Source: Campylobacteraceae bacterium
Lineage (GTDB): Bacteria > Campylobacterota > Campylobacteria > Campylobacterales > Arcobacteraceae
Length of the DNA stretch: 64,000 nucleotides
Direction of reading: 5' to 3'
Assembly: GCA_013215945.1 (NCBI GenBank)
Contig: JABSOM010000001.1
Coordinates: forward strand, 336,053-400,052
The notes under the pieces are model-generated. The model was given only the letters and a program-made list of their open reading frames with translations. It did no database searches and had not been told where the DNA came from. Both the position numbers and the translations under genes were made by a program. Positions 25,127 to 42,120 of the stretch are shown here, in pieces. Positions within the stretch are counted from its first letter, which is position 1. Each line of letters opens with the position of its first letter.

Positions 25127-25148
25127 AATTTTGCCTCAAGGCAAAATT
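25127..25148 (-). terminator. Hairpin terminator after the YciI gene
   Basis: AATTTTGCC and GGCAAAATT form a perfect nine-pair stem with a four-base loop overlapping the YciI stop codon. The following T-run on the minus strand is short, so efficiency is uncertain. Confidence 0.55.
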
Positions 25149-25434
25149 ATTCTTTAGGAAGTACTTTCATAGGAACTATTTGGAATTCATCCATATTCCA
25201 AACATCATTTGTAACATAAGGTTCTGTTTCTAACCATGCATTTAATTCATCTTCATCGTCAAAATTAACAAAAAGTGTAGAACCCACCATTTGATCTTCT
25301 TCAATTAAAGCTCCAGCATTAAGAATCTTACCTTCTGCCATTAATGCTCTTGCACCTTTAACATGTTCATCTCTTACTGCTAATCTTTTCTCAAGCGCAT
25401 TCTCATTATCATAAGCTATAATTAAATATTGCAT
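25147..25434 (-). CDS. YciI family protein
   Basis: A 95-residue protein with the YciI-type ferredoxin-like fold: YLIIAYDNENALEKRLAVRDEHV, GKILNAGALIEE, VGSTLFVNFDDEDELNAWL and the final VWNMDEFQIVPMK. The His and Asp of RDEHV fit the proposed catalytic pair. YciI-like proteins are suggested dehydrochlorinase- or dehydratase-like enzymes, with no confirmed physiological role in most bacteria. ATG start with AAGGAT. It stands alone, ended by a hairpin. Confidence 0.85.
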   Translation of the reverse strand: MQYLIIAYDNENALEKRLAVRDEHVKGARALMAEGKILNAGALIEEDQMVGSTLFVNFDDEDELNAWLETEPYVTNDVWNMDEFQIVPMKVLPKE

Positions 25435-25469
25435 TTATATCCTTGTAGTTTTTTGTATTATACACTAAG

Positions 25470-26177
25470 CTATTTAATTATCACTTGATTTTTAAAATAA
25501 TAACCTTGAATATAATCGCAAGGAAGTTTTTGCACCAAATCAAAGTCTTCTTGTGTTTCCACACCTTCAATAATAGAGTATTGTTTGTTTAATCGAATTG
25601 TAGTTAATAAGCCTTCTAAATAAGGAATAAAATTTTTGTTTTTTTCAATCATTCGTAAAAAAGATTTATCAATTTTTATATATTTACTTTGGTTCATAAT
25701 ATAAAAAGAAAACATTGACCCTTCTTGTGCAAAATCATCTAAAGCAACTTCAATATTAAGTTCATTAAGCCAAAGCGCAAAATCACGCATCACACTGGCA
25801 CTTGTTTCATCATCACTACCATTTTCTGTTATTTCTACAACTAAATTTTTGCTGTTTTTTTGTAAAAAACCACTCCAATATTTTTGTTGTTCTTTAGTAA
25901 CTACAATATCTGCATCAAAATTAACAAAAAGTTTTTTATCAATATTAAAATCTTTAATTTGTTTTTCTTTATTTCTTTTTTCAAGTTCGAAAAATAAATC
26001 ATTAAAATGATGTAATTCTCTAAATATTTCTTCTGTTGATATAATACTATCACAAATGTCAAATTTACTCAAAGCTTCATAAGCAAAAATATCTAAATTG
26101 TCTTTTTTAAATATAGGCTCATATTTTGTAAAATACTTTGCTTGGGAGATAATATCTTTAAATTCTTGTTTATTCAT
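25470..26177 (-). CDS. EAL domain protein, putative c-di-GMP phosphodiesterase
   Basis: A 235-residue stand-alone EAL domain with no GGDEF or sensor attached. Residues expected for catalysis appear present: EALSK, the Asn of LFVNFDAD, VVEITENG, ALDDF with both Asp, YIKIDKSF with Lys, IIEGVET and YIQGYYF with Gln. Loop 6 is unusual: DDFAQEGSMFSF replaces the normal DDFGTGYSS. The enzyme would linearise cyclic di-GMP, affecting motility and attachment. Whether the changed loop still supports dimer activation is open. Confidence 0.85.
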   Translation of the reverse strand: MNKQEFKDIISQAKYFTKYEPIFKKDNLDIFAYEALSKFDICDSIISTEEIFRELHHFNDLFFELEKRNKEKQIKDFNIDKKLFVNFDADIVVTKEQQKYWSGFLQKNSKNLVVEITENGSDDETSASVMRDFALWLNELNIEVALDDFAQEGSMFSFYIMNQSKYIKIDKSFLRMIEKNKNFIPYLEGLLTTIRLNKQYSIIEGVETQEDFDLVQKLPCDYIQGYYFKNQVIIK

Positions 26178-26237
26178 GTTCGAATAATAGCGGAATAAAC
26201 TTAATTAGTATTGATAATAACTATTGATATATTTTAA

Positions 26238-26624
26238 TTATTGTAAAATAGTAGTAATAATAAAAAGAAAAGGATAAATTATAACATTCATATATCTAAA
26301 GAGAAGTCCCATATTTATATTCATTGGAATAATATCACAGAGTTCATTACCTTGAGATATTTTTTTCATAATACTTAGTTTAAATACAATATCAAAAAAT
26401 TTTATAATTATAATGGAGCTCATTAAAAAAGTAAAGTTGTGCAGATAAATACTTAAAAAGATAGAATAAAAAAAGCTTGTATGTGAAAATAAGTATAAAG
26501 GTAAATTTTGTGAAAAAAGGAAGTAGTTTTTATTTAAATAAGAATATAAGTCAGGCGATTTTTGCCAAGTGGATTCAAAAAGTTCAAGTATTATAAAAAA
26601 GATTAATAACAAATAATAATCCAT
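26238..26624 (-). CDS. Hypothetical membrane protein, 128 residues
   Basis: No family recognised. Hydrophobic segments at ~3-15, ~38-60, ~65-80 and ~108-127 suggest four membrane helices, with a short charged stretch (KKISQGNELCDIIP) between the last two. The ATG at 26624 lies 30 bases after the rpoC stop and beyond a hairpin, so it may depend on read-through from the rpoBC transcript. No clear ribosome-binding site (upstream CCAAGTATTATA). Confidence 0.6.
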   Translation of the reverse strand: MDYYLLLIFFIILELFESTWQKSPDLYSYLNKNYFLFSQNLPLYLFSHTSFFYSIFLSIYLHNFTFLMSSIIIIKFFDIVFKLSIMKKISQGNELCDIIPMNINMGLLFRYMNVIIYPFLFIITTILQ

Positions 26625-26638
26625 TATAATACTTGGAA

Positions 26639-35471
<8,833 letters not shown>

Positions 35472-35493
35472 ATAATAGTAAATGTTAAAATAA

Positions 35494-35865
35494 TTATTTA
35501 ACTTCTACTTTAGCTCCAGCTTCTTCTAAAGAAGTTTTTGCAGCTTCTGCATCTTCTTTAGAGATTCCTTCTTTAATTGTTGAAGGAATGTTTTCAGCAG
35601 CAGCTTTCGCTTCTTTTAATCCTAAACCAGTTAATGCTCTAATTGCTTTAATAACATTAATTTTTTTAGCACCAGTTTCAACGATAACTACGTCAAATTC
35701 AGTTTGTTCTTCAGCAGCTTCGCCACCAGCAGCAGCTCCACCAGCTACAACAGTAGGTTGTGCAGATACTCCAAATTTTTCTTCAAATTCTTTAACTAAT
35801 TCAGATAATTCTAATACTGATAAGTTAGAGATATATTCTAATACGTCTTCTCTAGAAATTGCCAT
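35494..35865 (-). CDS. rplL: 50S ribosomal protein L7/L12
   Basis: A 123-residue L7/L12: N-terminal dimerisation helix pair ([21 protein letters not shown]), an Ala/Gly-rich hinge ([16 protein letters not shown] at ~40-55) and the C-terminal factor-binding domain ([21 protein letters not shown]). It forms the flexible ribosomal stalk with L10 and is normally present in several copies. It follows rplJ with a 43-base spacer holding GGACCTT as ribosome-binding site. Confidence 0.97.
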   Translation of the reverse strand: MAISREDVLEYISNLSVLELSELVKEFEEKFGVSAQPTVVAGGAAAGGEAAEEQTEFDVVIVETGAKKINVIKAIRALTGLGLKEAKAAAENIPSTIKEGISKEDAEAAKTSLEEAGAKVEVK

Positions 35866-35908
35866 TTAAGGTCCTTTTATTTTTTTTATTTTTTTAACAG
35901 CTAGTAAA

Positions 35909-36397
35909 CTATGCTGCTTCTTCTTCTTTTTTCTTCATTAAGTTGTCTAAACCAGTTACTAAACATCTAGCAGGTGCAGTCCAAACAGATAATAACATAC
36001 CAAGAAGTTCATCTTTAGTTGCAAGTTTAGCGAATTGGTTAACAGTTGCAAGAGATGCAATTTTACCTTCGATGATACCTGATTTAATTTCAAACTTATC
36101 TTTCATTGTTGCTGCAAAAGTATCAGCTACTTTACAAGCAGTAACTTGATCTTCTGACCATACAAAAATGTTATTTCCATTTAATTCAATATCACCATAA
36201 TCAGCATTTTTTACAGCAACTGTAACCAATGAGTTTTTAGCAACTTGAACAGTAGCACCAGCTTCTTTAGCTGCTGCTCTTAATGTTTCTAACTCTTTAT
36301 GTGAAACACCATTGTACCCACAAACTACTACAGCTTGAGATCCTTTGAATTCACCAGTTAAAAAATCAATTATTTCGGATTTTCGTTGTTTGTTCAT
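35909..36397 (-). CDS. rplJ: 50S ribosomal protein L10
   Basis: A 162-residue L10, which anchors L7/L12 dimers on 23S rRNA. The N-terminal KSEIIDFLTGEFKGSQAVVVCGYNG, the LRAAAKEAGATVQVAKNSL block and the C-terminal helix rich in Lys/Glu are typical. The ATG follows a strong GGGAGGAATT. A structured leader upstream (36400-36470) probably mediates autoregulation by the L10/L12 complex. Confidence 0.97.
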   Translation of the reverse strand: MNKQRKSEIIDFLTGEFKGSQAVVVCGYNGVSHKELETLRAAAKEAGATVQVAKNSLVTVAVKNADYGDIELNGNNIFVWSEDQVTACKVADTFAATMKDKFEIKSGIIEGKIASLATVNQFAKLATKDELLGMLLSVWTAPARCLVTGLDNLMKKKEEEAA

Positions 36398-36431
36398 TAA
36401 TAATTCCTCCCTTCAAAACATGAAACTTCAA

Positions 36432-36467
36432 AAGGTTTTACAAAGAATGGGAAGCATTCTTAACCTT
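36432..36467 (-). promoter_or_regulatory. L10 leader hairpin (ribosomal protein autoregulatory element)
   Basis: On the minus strand AAGGTT-AAGAATG, a short loop, then CATTCTT and AACCTT form a stem broken by an asymmetric internal bulge, the arrangement of L10(L12)4-binding leaders ahead of rplJ. It sits about 35-70 bases before the rplJ start. Confidence 0.6.
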
Positions 36468-36550
36468 TTTTCTCCAGTTTTATATCAGTGCTTTGTAACA
36501 CTCAAAAATAAAGACCTTATCTTTACTATTGAATCTTAAAAAGAAAACTT

Positions 36551-36573
36551 AAATAAGAGTAAAACTCTTATTT
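36551..36573 (-). terminator. Terminator or attenuator after rplA
   Basis: AAATAAGAGT pairs with ACTCTTATTT around a three-base loop, overlapping the rplA stop, and the minus strand continues AAGTTTTCTTTTT. This is a credible intrinsic terminator separating rplKA from rplJL-rpoBC, probably partial. Confidence 0.65.
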
Positions 36574-37266
36574 AAGGTCCATTAATGCTAATGGCTCTAA
36601 TTGAATCGATGGACTCATAGTTAAAGATACAACTGCTCTAGTATAAAATCTACCTTTTGCAGTTGAAGGTTTAGCTTTATTGATTGCAATTAAAAATGCT
36701 TCAATATTTTCTTTGATTGCTTCAGCAGAAAAAGATGCTTTTCCTACAGCTGCTTGCATATTCCCTTTTTTATCAACTCTATATGTAACTTGACCACCTT
36801 TAGCGTCAGAAACAGCTTTAGTTACGTCCATAGTTACAGTACCAACTTTAGGATTAGGCATTAAACCTTTTGGTCCTAAGATTCTTCCTACTTTTCCAAC
36901 AATACCCATACAATCAGGAGTTGCAATTAATACATCAAAATCAATTTTACCCGCTTGAATATCAGCTGCTAATTCATCATTACCAACAATATCAGCACCT
37001 GCTGCTTTTGCTTCGTCCATTTTAGCACCTTTAGCAAAAACTGCAACTCTAACAGTTTTACCAGTACCATTTGGAAGAACAACTGCACCTCTGATCATTT
37101 GATCAGCATGTCTTGGATCTACATTTAAATTAAGTGAAACTTCAACACTTTCGTCAAACTTAGCAGATTTCAATTCTTTTAACATAGCTACTGCTTCTGT
37201 TAATTCGTATTGTTTACTTTCTACTTTTTCTACTAGTGCTTTAAATCTTTTTGAAACTTTTGCCAT
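36568..37266 (-). CDS. rplA: 50S ribosomal protein L1
   Basis: A 232-residue L1 of the ribosomal L1 stalk. Characteristic blocks: [70 protein letters not shown] and [15 protein letters not shown]1 also represses its own operon translationally in other bacteria. Follows rplK after 94 bases that contain a small hairpin. Confidence 0.97.
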   Translation of the reverse strand: MAKVSKRFKALVEKVESKQYELTEAVAMLKELKSAKFDESVEVSLNLNVDPRHADQMIRGAVVLPNGTGKTVRVAVFAKGAKMDEAKAAGADIVGNDELAADIQAGKIDFDVLIATPDCMGIVGKVGRILGPKGLMPNPKVGTVTMDVTKAVSDAKGGQVTYRVDKKGNMQAAVGKASFSAEAIKENIEAFLIAINKAKPSTAKGRFYTRAVVSLTMSPSIQLEPLALMDLK

Positions 37267-37315
37267 TTTTATCTCCGCAATATTTTATTTGTTATGAATG
37301 TAAAATTCATTTTGC

Positions 37316-37340
37316 TACCAGCGCTTTAAGTCAGCTGGTA
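37316..37340 (-). other. Hairpin in the rplK-rplA spacer
   Basis: TACCAGC and GCTGGTA pair around an 11-base loop about 50 bases before the rplA start. A target for L1 or an mRNA processing element is possible; nothing in the sequence decides. Confidence 0.4.
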
Positions 37341-37360
37341 AGACTATTGTTAAAGTAGAA

Positions 37361-37783
37361 TTATTCTACTTCAACTCCCATAGATTTAGCAGAACCAGCT
37401 ACAATTTTAGCAGCTTGTTCTACATCATTTGTATTTAAATCCGAAATTTTCATTTTAACGATTTCTAATACTTGTTCTTTTGTTAATTTAGCAATTTTAT
37501 TTTTTGCTGGATTTTCAGAACCTTTTTTGATTCCTGCAACTTTTTTAATTAAATCAGTCATAGGTGGTTGTTTTAACTCAAATGTAAAACTTTTATCAGC
37601 ATAAATAGTAATTACAACTGGGATTTTAAAACCTGCTTGTGATTTTGTTTTTTCATTGAATGCTTTACAGAATTCCATGATATTTACGCCTCTTTGACCT
37701 AATGCAGGTCCTACTGGTGGTGATGGGTTAGCAGCTCCAGCTGGTATTTGAAGTTTTAAAATTCCCGCTATTTTTTTTGCCAT
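37361..37783 (-). CDS. rplK: 50S ribosomal protein L11
   Basis: A 140-residue L11 with the N-terminal [28 protein letters not shown] motif carrying the thiostrepton-site prolines and the C-terminal rRNA-binding domain ([19 protein letters not shown] and [10 protein letters not shown]). It sits at the GTPase centre of the 50S subunit. ATG start with AAGGAAAC. A long inverted repeat lies just upstream, between nusG and this gene. Confidence 0.97.
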   Translation of the reverse strand: MAKKIAGILKLQIPAGAANPSPPVGPALGQRGVNIMEFCKAFNEKTKSQAGFKIPVVITIYADKSFTFELKQPPMTDLIKKVAGIKKGSENPAKNKIAKLTKEQVLEIVKMKISDLNTNDVEQAAKIVAGSAKSMGVEVE

Positions 37784-37826
37784 TGTGTTTCCTTTTAATT
37801 TTAAATGTATTTAAATATATTAATGA

Positions 37827-37883
37827 TTAGTCATTAGGCAAGAAAACTATAGAAGAAGCTAAGTTTTTTTGCCTAATGACTAA
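37827..37883 (-). other. Perfect 15-bp inverted repeat between nusG and rplK
   Basis: TTAGTCATTAGGCAA (37827-37841) and its exact complement (37869-37883) enclose 27 bases. In the transcript this is a 15-pair stem just after the nusG stop and ~45 bases ahead of rplK. No T-run follows, so it is more likely an RNase III-type processing site or a ribosomal-protein leader than a terminator. Confidence 0.6.
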
Positions 37884-37891
37884 GTATTCTC

Positions 37892-38419
37892 TTATACTAC
37901 TCGTTCAACTTGAGTATAAGAGATTTCTACTGGTGTATTTCTTCCAAAAATAGAAACATTTAATTTAATGATTCCTGAACCTAAATCAAAGTCTTCTACT
38001 ACTCCATTAAAGTTAGCAAATGGTCCTTCTTTAATTCGTAACATTTCACCCTCTTCAAAAGATACTTTTGGTCTGGCTGCTGCTCTGTTTTCTACCTTGT
38101 CTAAGATAGCTGCAACATCTTTATCTGTTAAAGGTGTAGGTCGTTTAGACTCACCAATAAATCGTCCAACTTTAGACATTGATTGAATTTTATGCCATAA
38201 AGCAGTATCAAGATCAATTTGTGCAAAAGCATATGCTGGATATAAAGGTTTTTCAACTATTGATTTAACTCCACGTCTTACTTCAATTAAATCTTCAGTG
38301 GGAACCAATACTTTTAGTATTTGATCATCTCCCATTTCTTTAGCAAGTGTTTCAAGTGCTCTTTTAACAGTAAGTTCACTTCCAGAGTGAGTTTGTATTG
38401 CGTACCATTGGTGTGCCAT
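37892..38419 (-). CDS. nusG: Transcription termination/antitermination protein NusG
   Basis: A 175-residue NusG: N-terminal NGN domain (HQWYAIQTHSGSELTVKRAL, LYPAYAFAQIDLDTALWHKI) that binds the beta' clamp helices and a C-terminal KOW domain (EGEMLRIKEGPFANFNGVVEDFD) that contacts Rho or ribosomal protein S10. Ten bases after secE, as in most bacteria. Confidence 0.97.
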   Translation of the reverse strand: MAHQWYAIQTHSGSELTVKRALETLAKEMGDDQILKVLVPTEDLIEVRRGVKSIVEKPLYPAYAFAQIDLDTALWHKIQSMSKVGRFIGESKRPTPLTDKDVAAILDKVENRAAARPKVSFEEGEMLRIKEGPFANFNGVVEDFDLGSGIIKLNVSIFGRNTPVEISYTQVERVV

Positions 38420-38429
38420 TTATTAATCC

Positions 38430-38612
38430 TTAGTTTATTATAGCTGATAAGCTTACTGACATGATTGCATCAATCAATGCTAAATACAATGAAATAACAG
38501 TTACAACAACAAAAACAGAAATAAATGCCGTTCTTACTTGTTCTTTAATAGGAAATATTACTTTTTGTATTTCATCTTTTGCATTTTTATAATAATTTTT
38601 AAGTTTACTCAC
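38430..38612 (-). CDS. secE: Preprotein translocase subunit SecE (GTG start)
   Basis: A 60-residue SecE with the conserved amphipathic segment (NAKDEIQKVIFPIKEQVRTAF) and one membrane helix (~33-55). I start it at GTG 38612 because TTGGAG lies six bases before it; the in-frame TTG at 38624 would place that Shine-Dalgarno inside the gene. SecE clamps SecY in the SecYEG channel. It lies between tRNA-Trp and nusG. Confidence 0.93.
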   Translation of the reverse strand: MSKLKNYYKNAKDEIQKVIFPIKEQVRTAFISVFVVVTVISLYLALIDAIMSVSLSAIIN

Positions 38613-38804
38613 AATCAACTCCAATAATTTTTAGCTTTTATAATTCTTTGAAAAGAAGTTATTAACTACTTTTAAAAAACTTATATCATCAAAAGAGAAT
38701 TCTACATATCTGTTTTGGAAAGAGATTTTACTGAAATTTAGCTTATAGAAAGCTTATATAAAATAGTTTTTAAAATTAAAAGAGAATTGATATTTTGTAT
38801 TAAG

Positions 38805-38880
38805 TGGCAGGTCAGGAGGGACTCGAACCCACAGCCATCGGATTTGGAATCCGGCGCTCTACCATTGGAGCTACTAACCT
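38805..38880 (-). tRNA. tRNA-Trp (CCA)
   Basis: A 76-base cloverleaf on the minus strand with acceptor AGGTTAG/CTGACCT, anticodon CCA, GGGTTCGAGTC T arm and an encoded CCA end. It lies between rpmG and secE, a classical position. Confidence 0.95.
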
Positions 38881-38924
38881 ATTGTGTATATTTTAAGAAA
38901 CTCAAAAAGAGTCAAAGTAAAGTC

Positions 38925-39095
38925 TTACGACTTTAATTTGATTTCTTTATGAAGTGTATGTTTTTTCAATCTAGGACTGTATTTTTTAAGAGTCATCTTC
39001 TCAGTGTGAGTTTTTGGGTTCTTAAAAGTAGTGTAGTTAATATCTCCACTCTCTTCACATTTTAGTCCGATTTTAATTGCTGATCCATTTCCCAT
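38925..39095 (-). CDS. rpmG: 50S ribosomal protein L33
   Basis: A 56-residue L33. The sequence begins [20 protein letters not shown] and continues with [19 protein letters not shown] and a basic tail, the standard L33 pattern. Only one of the cysteines used by zinc-type L33 is present, so it is a zinc-free form. It starts eight bases after tuf and is short enough to be missed by length-filtered gene finding. Confidence 0.93.
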   Translation of the reverse strand: MGNGSAIKIGLKCEESGDINYTTFKNPKTHTEKMTLKKYSPRLKKHTLHKEIKLKS

Positions 39096-39103
39096 GCTAA
39101 TAC

Positions 39104-40312
39104 CTACTTAGTTATTTCGGCAACAACACCAGCACCAACAGTACGTCCACCCTCACGGATAGCAAACTTAGTACCTTTTTCTAAAGCAACAGGAGAAACT
39201 AAAACAACATTCATTTCAATGTTATCTCCAGGCATAACCATTTCAACACCTTCTGCTAAAGTAACAGAACCAGTTACATCAGTAGTTCTGATGTAGAATT
39301 GTGGTCTATAACCAGAAAAGAAAGGAGTATGTCGTCCACCCTCTTCTTTAGAAAGAATATAGGCTTCACATCTGAATTCAGTATGAGGCGTAATTGAACC
39401 TGGCTTAATTAAAACTTGACCTCTTTGTACGTCTTCTTTTTTAACACCTCTTAAAAGAATACCACAATTGTCTCCAGCTTCTCCCTGATCCATTTCTTTA
39501 CGGAACATTTCAACACCAGTTACAGTAGTAGTTTGAGTATCAACGATACCTACGATTTCAATTGTTTCACCAATTTTAACGATACCAGTTTCAATTCTAC
39601 CAGTTACAACTGTTCCTCTTCCTGAGATAGAGAAAACATCTTCTACAGGCATTAAGAAATCTTTTTCAGTTTCTCTTTTTGGAGTTGGGATGTAAGTATC
39701 AACAGCATCCATTAATTCCATAATTTTAGCAGTCCAAGTATCTTCTTCACCTTTTTTTGCAGTTTCTAATGCTTGAAAAGCAGAACCAGCAATAATTGGA
39801 GTATCGTCACCTGGGAAGTCATACATAGATAATAACTCTCTGATTTCCATTTCAACTAATTCTAACATTTCTTCTTTATCTTCGTCGTCTAATTGATCTT
39901 CTTTGTTCATGAAAACAATGATGTAAGGAACACCAACTTGTTTAGATAATAAGATATGTTCTCTAGTTTGTGCCATAGGACCATCAGTCGCAGCAATAAC
40001 TAAAATAGCACCATCCATTTGAGCAGCACCAGTAATCATATTCTTAACATAATCCGCATGGCCTGGACAATCTACGTGAGCGTAGTGTCTAGCTTCTGTT
40101 TCATATTCAATATGAGAAGTAGCAATAGTAATTCCTCTTTCTCTTTCTTCTGGTGCATTATCGATTTGATCGTAATCCATCATTTCTCCACCCAGTTTGT
40201 TAGTTAAAACTGCTGAGATAGCTGCTGTTAAAGTAGTTTTACCATGATCGACATGACCAATAGTACCAATGTTAACGTGTGGTTTGTTACGTTCGAATTT
40301 TTCTTTTGCCAT
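39104..40312 (-). CDS. tuf: Elongation factor Tu
   Basis: A 402-residue EF-Tu. G1 GHVDHGKTT lies at ~18-26, then switch I with RGITI, G3 [11 protein letters not shown]4 [10 protein letters not shown] (the usual NKxD with Glu before Asp) and G5 GSAFQAL; domains 2 and 3 follow with normal sequence ([18 protein letters not shown]). It delivers aminoacyl-tRNA to the ribosome. It follows four tRNA genes on the same strand, as tufB does in enteric bacteria, and carries a hairpin in its leader. Confidence 0.98.
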   Translation of the reverse strand: MAKEKFERNKPHVNIGTIGHVDHGKTTLTAAISAVLTNKLGGEMMDYDQIDNAPEERERGITIATSHIEYETEARHYAHVDCPGHADYVKNMITGAAQMDGAILVIAATDGPMAQTREHILLSKQVGVPYIIVFMNKEDQLDDEDKEEMLELVEMEIRELLSMYDFPGDDTPIIAGSAFQALETAKKGEEDTWTAKIMELMDAVDTYIPTPKRETEKDFLMPVEDVFSISGRGTVVTGRIETGIVKIGETIEIVGIVDTQTTTVTGVEMFRKEMDQGEAGDNCGILLRGVKKEDVQRGQVLIKPGSITPHTEFRCEAYILSKEEGGRHTPFFSGYRPQFYIRTTDVTGSVTLAEGVEMVMPGDNIEMNVVLVSPVALEKGTKFAIREGGRTVGAGVVAEITK

Positions 40313-40337
40313 AAAATTGCCTTTAAAGTTTTTATAA

Positions 40338-40380
40338 CCCTCTGAGTAGATAAGCCCAATAGCTTCTCTATTCAGAGGGG
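40338..40380 (-). promoter_or_regulatory. Hairpin in the tuf leader
   Basis: On the minus strand CCCCTCTGA, ATAGA and AAGC pair with GCTT, TCTA and TCAGAGGG around a short loop, about 30 bases before the tuf start. Without a T-run it is probably a processing or stability element between the tRNAs and tuf. Confidence 0.5.
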
Positions 40381-40519
40381 ATTTTATTGTATATTTATTT
40401 AGACATAAATATCAACAAGTTTTTTGTCGTGACATTATACATAAATAAACATAAAATTTGTATTATTTGAAAAATCAAAAAAAATATTTGATAAATTTCA
40501 CTTCTTACAATGAATTAAG

Positions 40520-40596
40520 TGGAGCGGGAGACGAGACTCGAACTCGCGACAATCTGCTTGGAAGGCAGAGGCTCTAGCCAACTGAGCTACTCCCGC
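40520..40596 (-). tRNA. tRNA-Gly (TCC)
   Basis: A 77-base tRNA with acceptor GCGGGAG/CTCCCGC, anticodon loop CTTCCAA (TCC) and encoded CCA. Confidence 0.95.
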
Positions 40597-40607
40597 TTAA
40601 CTTATAA

Positions 40608-40692
40608 TGGTGGGGAGAGAAGGACTCGAACCTTCGAAGCCGTAGGCGAGGGATTTACAATCCCTTGGATTTGACCACTCTCCAACCTCCCC
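40608..40692 (-). tRNA. tRNA-Tyr (GTA)
   Basis: An 85-base class II tRNA with acceptor GGGGAGG, anticodon GTA, a long variable arm (around CCTACGGC) and encoded CCA. Confidence 0.95.
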
Positions 40693-40745
40693 GGTTGAAT
40701 AAAAAAAATCAAAGCAGACTATAAAGTTTGTTTTGATGTAAAAAA

Positions 40746-40822
40746 TGGAGCTGATGATAGGAGTTGAACCTACGACCTGCTGATTACAAATCAGCTGCTC
40801 TAGCCAACTGAGCTACATCAGC
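40746..40822 (-). tRNA. tRNA-Thr (TGT)
   Basis: A 77-base tRNA with acceptor GCTGATG, anticodon loop TTTGTAA (TGT) and encoded CCA. Confidence 0.95.
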
Positions 40823-40836
40823 GTCCAACAATTTAA

Positions 40837-40912
40837 TGGTGGCGCGAGACAGAATCGAACTGTCGACACAAGGATTTTCAGTCCTTTGCTCTACCGACTG
40901 AGCTATCGAGCC
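40837..40912 (-). tRNA. tRNA-Phe (GAA), acceptor stem with one mismatch
   Basis: A 76-base tRNA with anticodon loop CTGAAAA (GAA) and encoded CCA. The 5' acceptor strand GGCTCGA faces TCGCGCC, leaving a U4-C69 mismatch where a Watson-Crick pair is expected; all other arms pair. First of the four-tRNA run ahead of tuf. Confidence 0.92.
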
Positions 40913-40947
40913 ATCTTAAATTGGATTGAAATTATATATATTTTTGA

Positions 40948-42120
40948 TTAATTTAACCTTAAATTTCGGACAAATTCTTTAAATATATTTCCTCTTTGCG
41001 CATAAGATGTAAATTGATCCAACGATGAAGCAGCAGGAGAGAGGATTCCAACCGATTCTAAATCCAGTTTTGAATCAATTTTTTCCAATGTTTTGATATA
41101 ATTTCCTTCATAAAAATACATAAAAGAATATTCTTTGCATAAAGTAATCAAACGCTTGAAATTACTTCCTATGATAAATATTTCAATATTAAAGTCTTGT
41201 AAAAAATCAAATAAAGGTCTTAAATTTGCACCTTTATCATCTCCACCTAAAATTAAATATATTTTTTTACCCTTATAAGAGCCCAAACCGCTCATTGTAG
41301 CGTCAATATTTGTACCCTTAGTATCATTCACCCATAAACGGTTTTTTTCATCTCTAAGCTCTTCTAATTTGTGTTCATCGATTACAAAGGTATTTATTTT
41401 TTTATAATCTTTTTCATCAAATAGAATTATTTTACATGCCATGGCTAAAAGTGCATCTAATAAAAAAGGCTCTTTAAAATCTACCTCGTTTTTAATGATT
41501 CCAAATTCATCACAAAGATCTTGCGCATTTTGATAAGTAATCTTACAGGCTTTGCTTGGATAATCTTTATAAACTTCAGGAATAATTGCTATTTCGCCTT
41601 CAAGCATAGAATCAAGAGGTTTTAGTTTGGCTTTAATATATTCATCATAAGAACCATGCCAAGAAATATGATCTTCTGAAATAGGCAAGAGGATATATAA
41701 ATTGGGTTTGGCTTTATTGGTATAATGCAAGGTAAAAGAAGAGGTTTCAAGAATCCATATATTTTTTTTCTCATCAAGTGAACACAAAGGAACACCAATA
41801 TTTCCTCCGTATACAGAACCTTTATCTTCTAATAAATGCTGCAACATTTGAGTAGTAGTTGTTTTACCATTCGTTCCAGATATCCAAATACTATAAGGCA
41901 TAACAGAAGAGAATAAGTCATAATCACTTTGAATATTATTACAGTCTTTTAACATTTTGTTATAAGGTGGGATTCCAGGACTTACCACTGTAATATCTTG
42001 TGATTTTTTGTCATAGGATGAAAAATCACTTTCATCGTATAAGATTACATTGTCAAACTTCTTTTTGATAGCTTGGGCAGTTATTCCTTTACCCAAGACT
42101 CTTATTGTTTTATTTTCCAT
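40948..42120 (-). CDS. murD: UDP-N-acetylmuramoylalanine--D-glutamate ligase
   Basis: A 390-residue Mur ligase, shorter than the ~440 of E. coli but usual for Campylobacterota. It has the N-terminal UDP-binding domain with a VVSPGIPPYN segment, the ATP P-loop SGTNGKTTT at ~81-89, the DHISWHGSYDEYIKAK block (MurD DHLD-like) and the C-terminal VNDTKGTNIDAT and LILGGDDKGA segments. It adds D-glutamate to UDP-MurNAc-L-Ala in the cytoplasm. It abuts mraY directly (42121), so they are co-transcribed. Confidence 0.93.
   Translation of the reverse strand: MENKTIRVLGKGITAQAIKKKFDNVILYDESDFSSYDKKSQDITVVSPGIPPYNKMLKDCNNIQSDYDLFSSVMPYSIWISGTNGKTTTTQMLQHLLEDKGSVYGGNIGVPLCSLDEKKNIWILETSSFTLHYTNKAKPNLYILLPISEDHISWHGSYDEYIKAKLKPLDSMLEGEIAIIPEVYKDYPSKACKITYQNAQDLCDEFGIIKNEVDFKEPFLLDALLAMACKIILFDEKDYKKINTFVIDEHKLEELRDEKNRLWVNDTKGTNIDATMSGLGSYKGKKIYLILGGDDKGANLRPLFDFLQDFNIEIFIIGSNFKRLITLCKEYSFMYFYEGNYIKTLEKIDSKLDLESVGILSPAASSLDQFTSYAQRGNIFKEFVRNLRLN

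Noticed and set aside
37316..37340. rplK-rplA spacer stem as an intrinsic terminator
   Set aside because: The loop is long and no T-tract follows on the transcribed strand; kept only as an unassigned hairpin.
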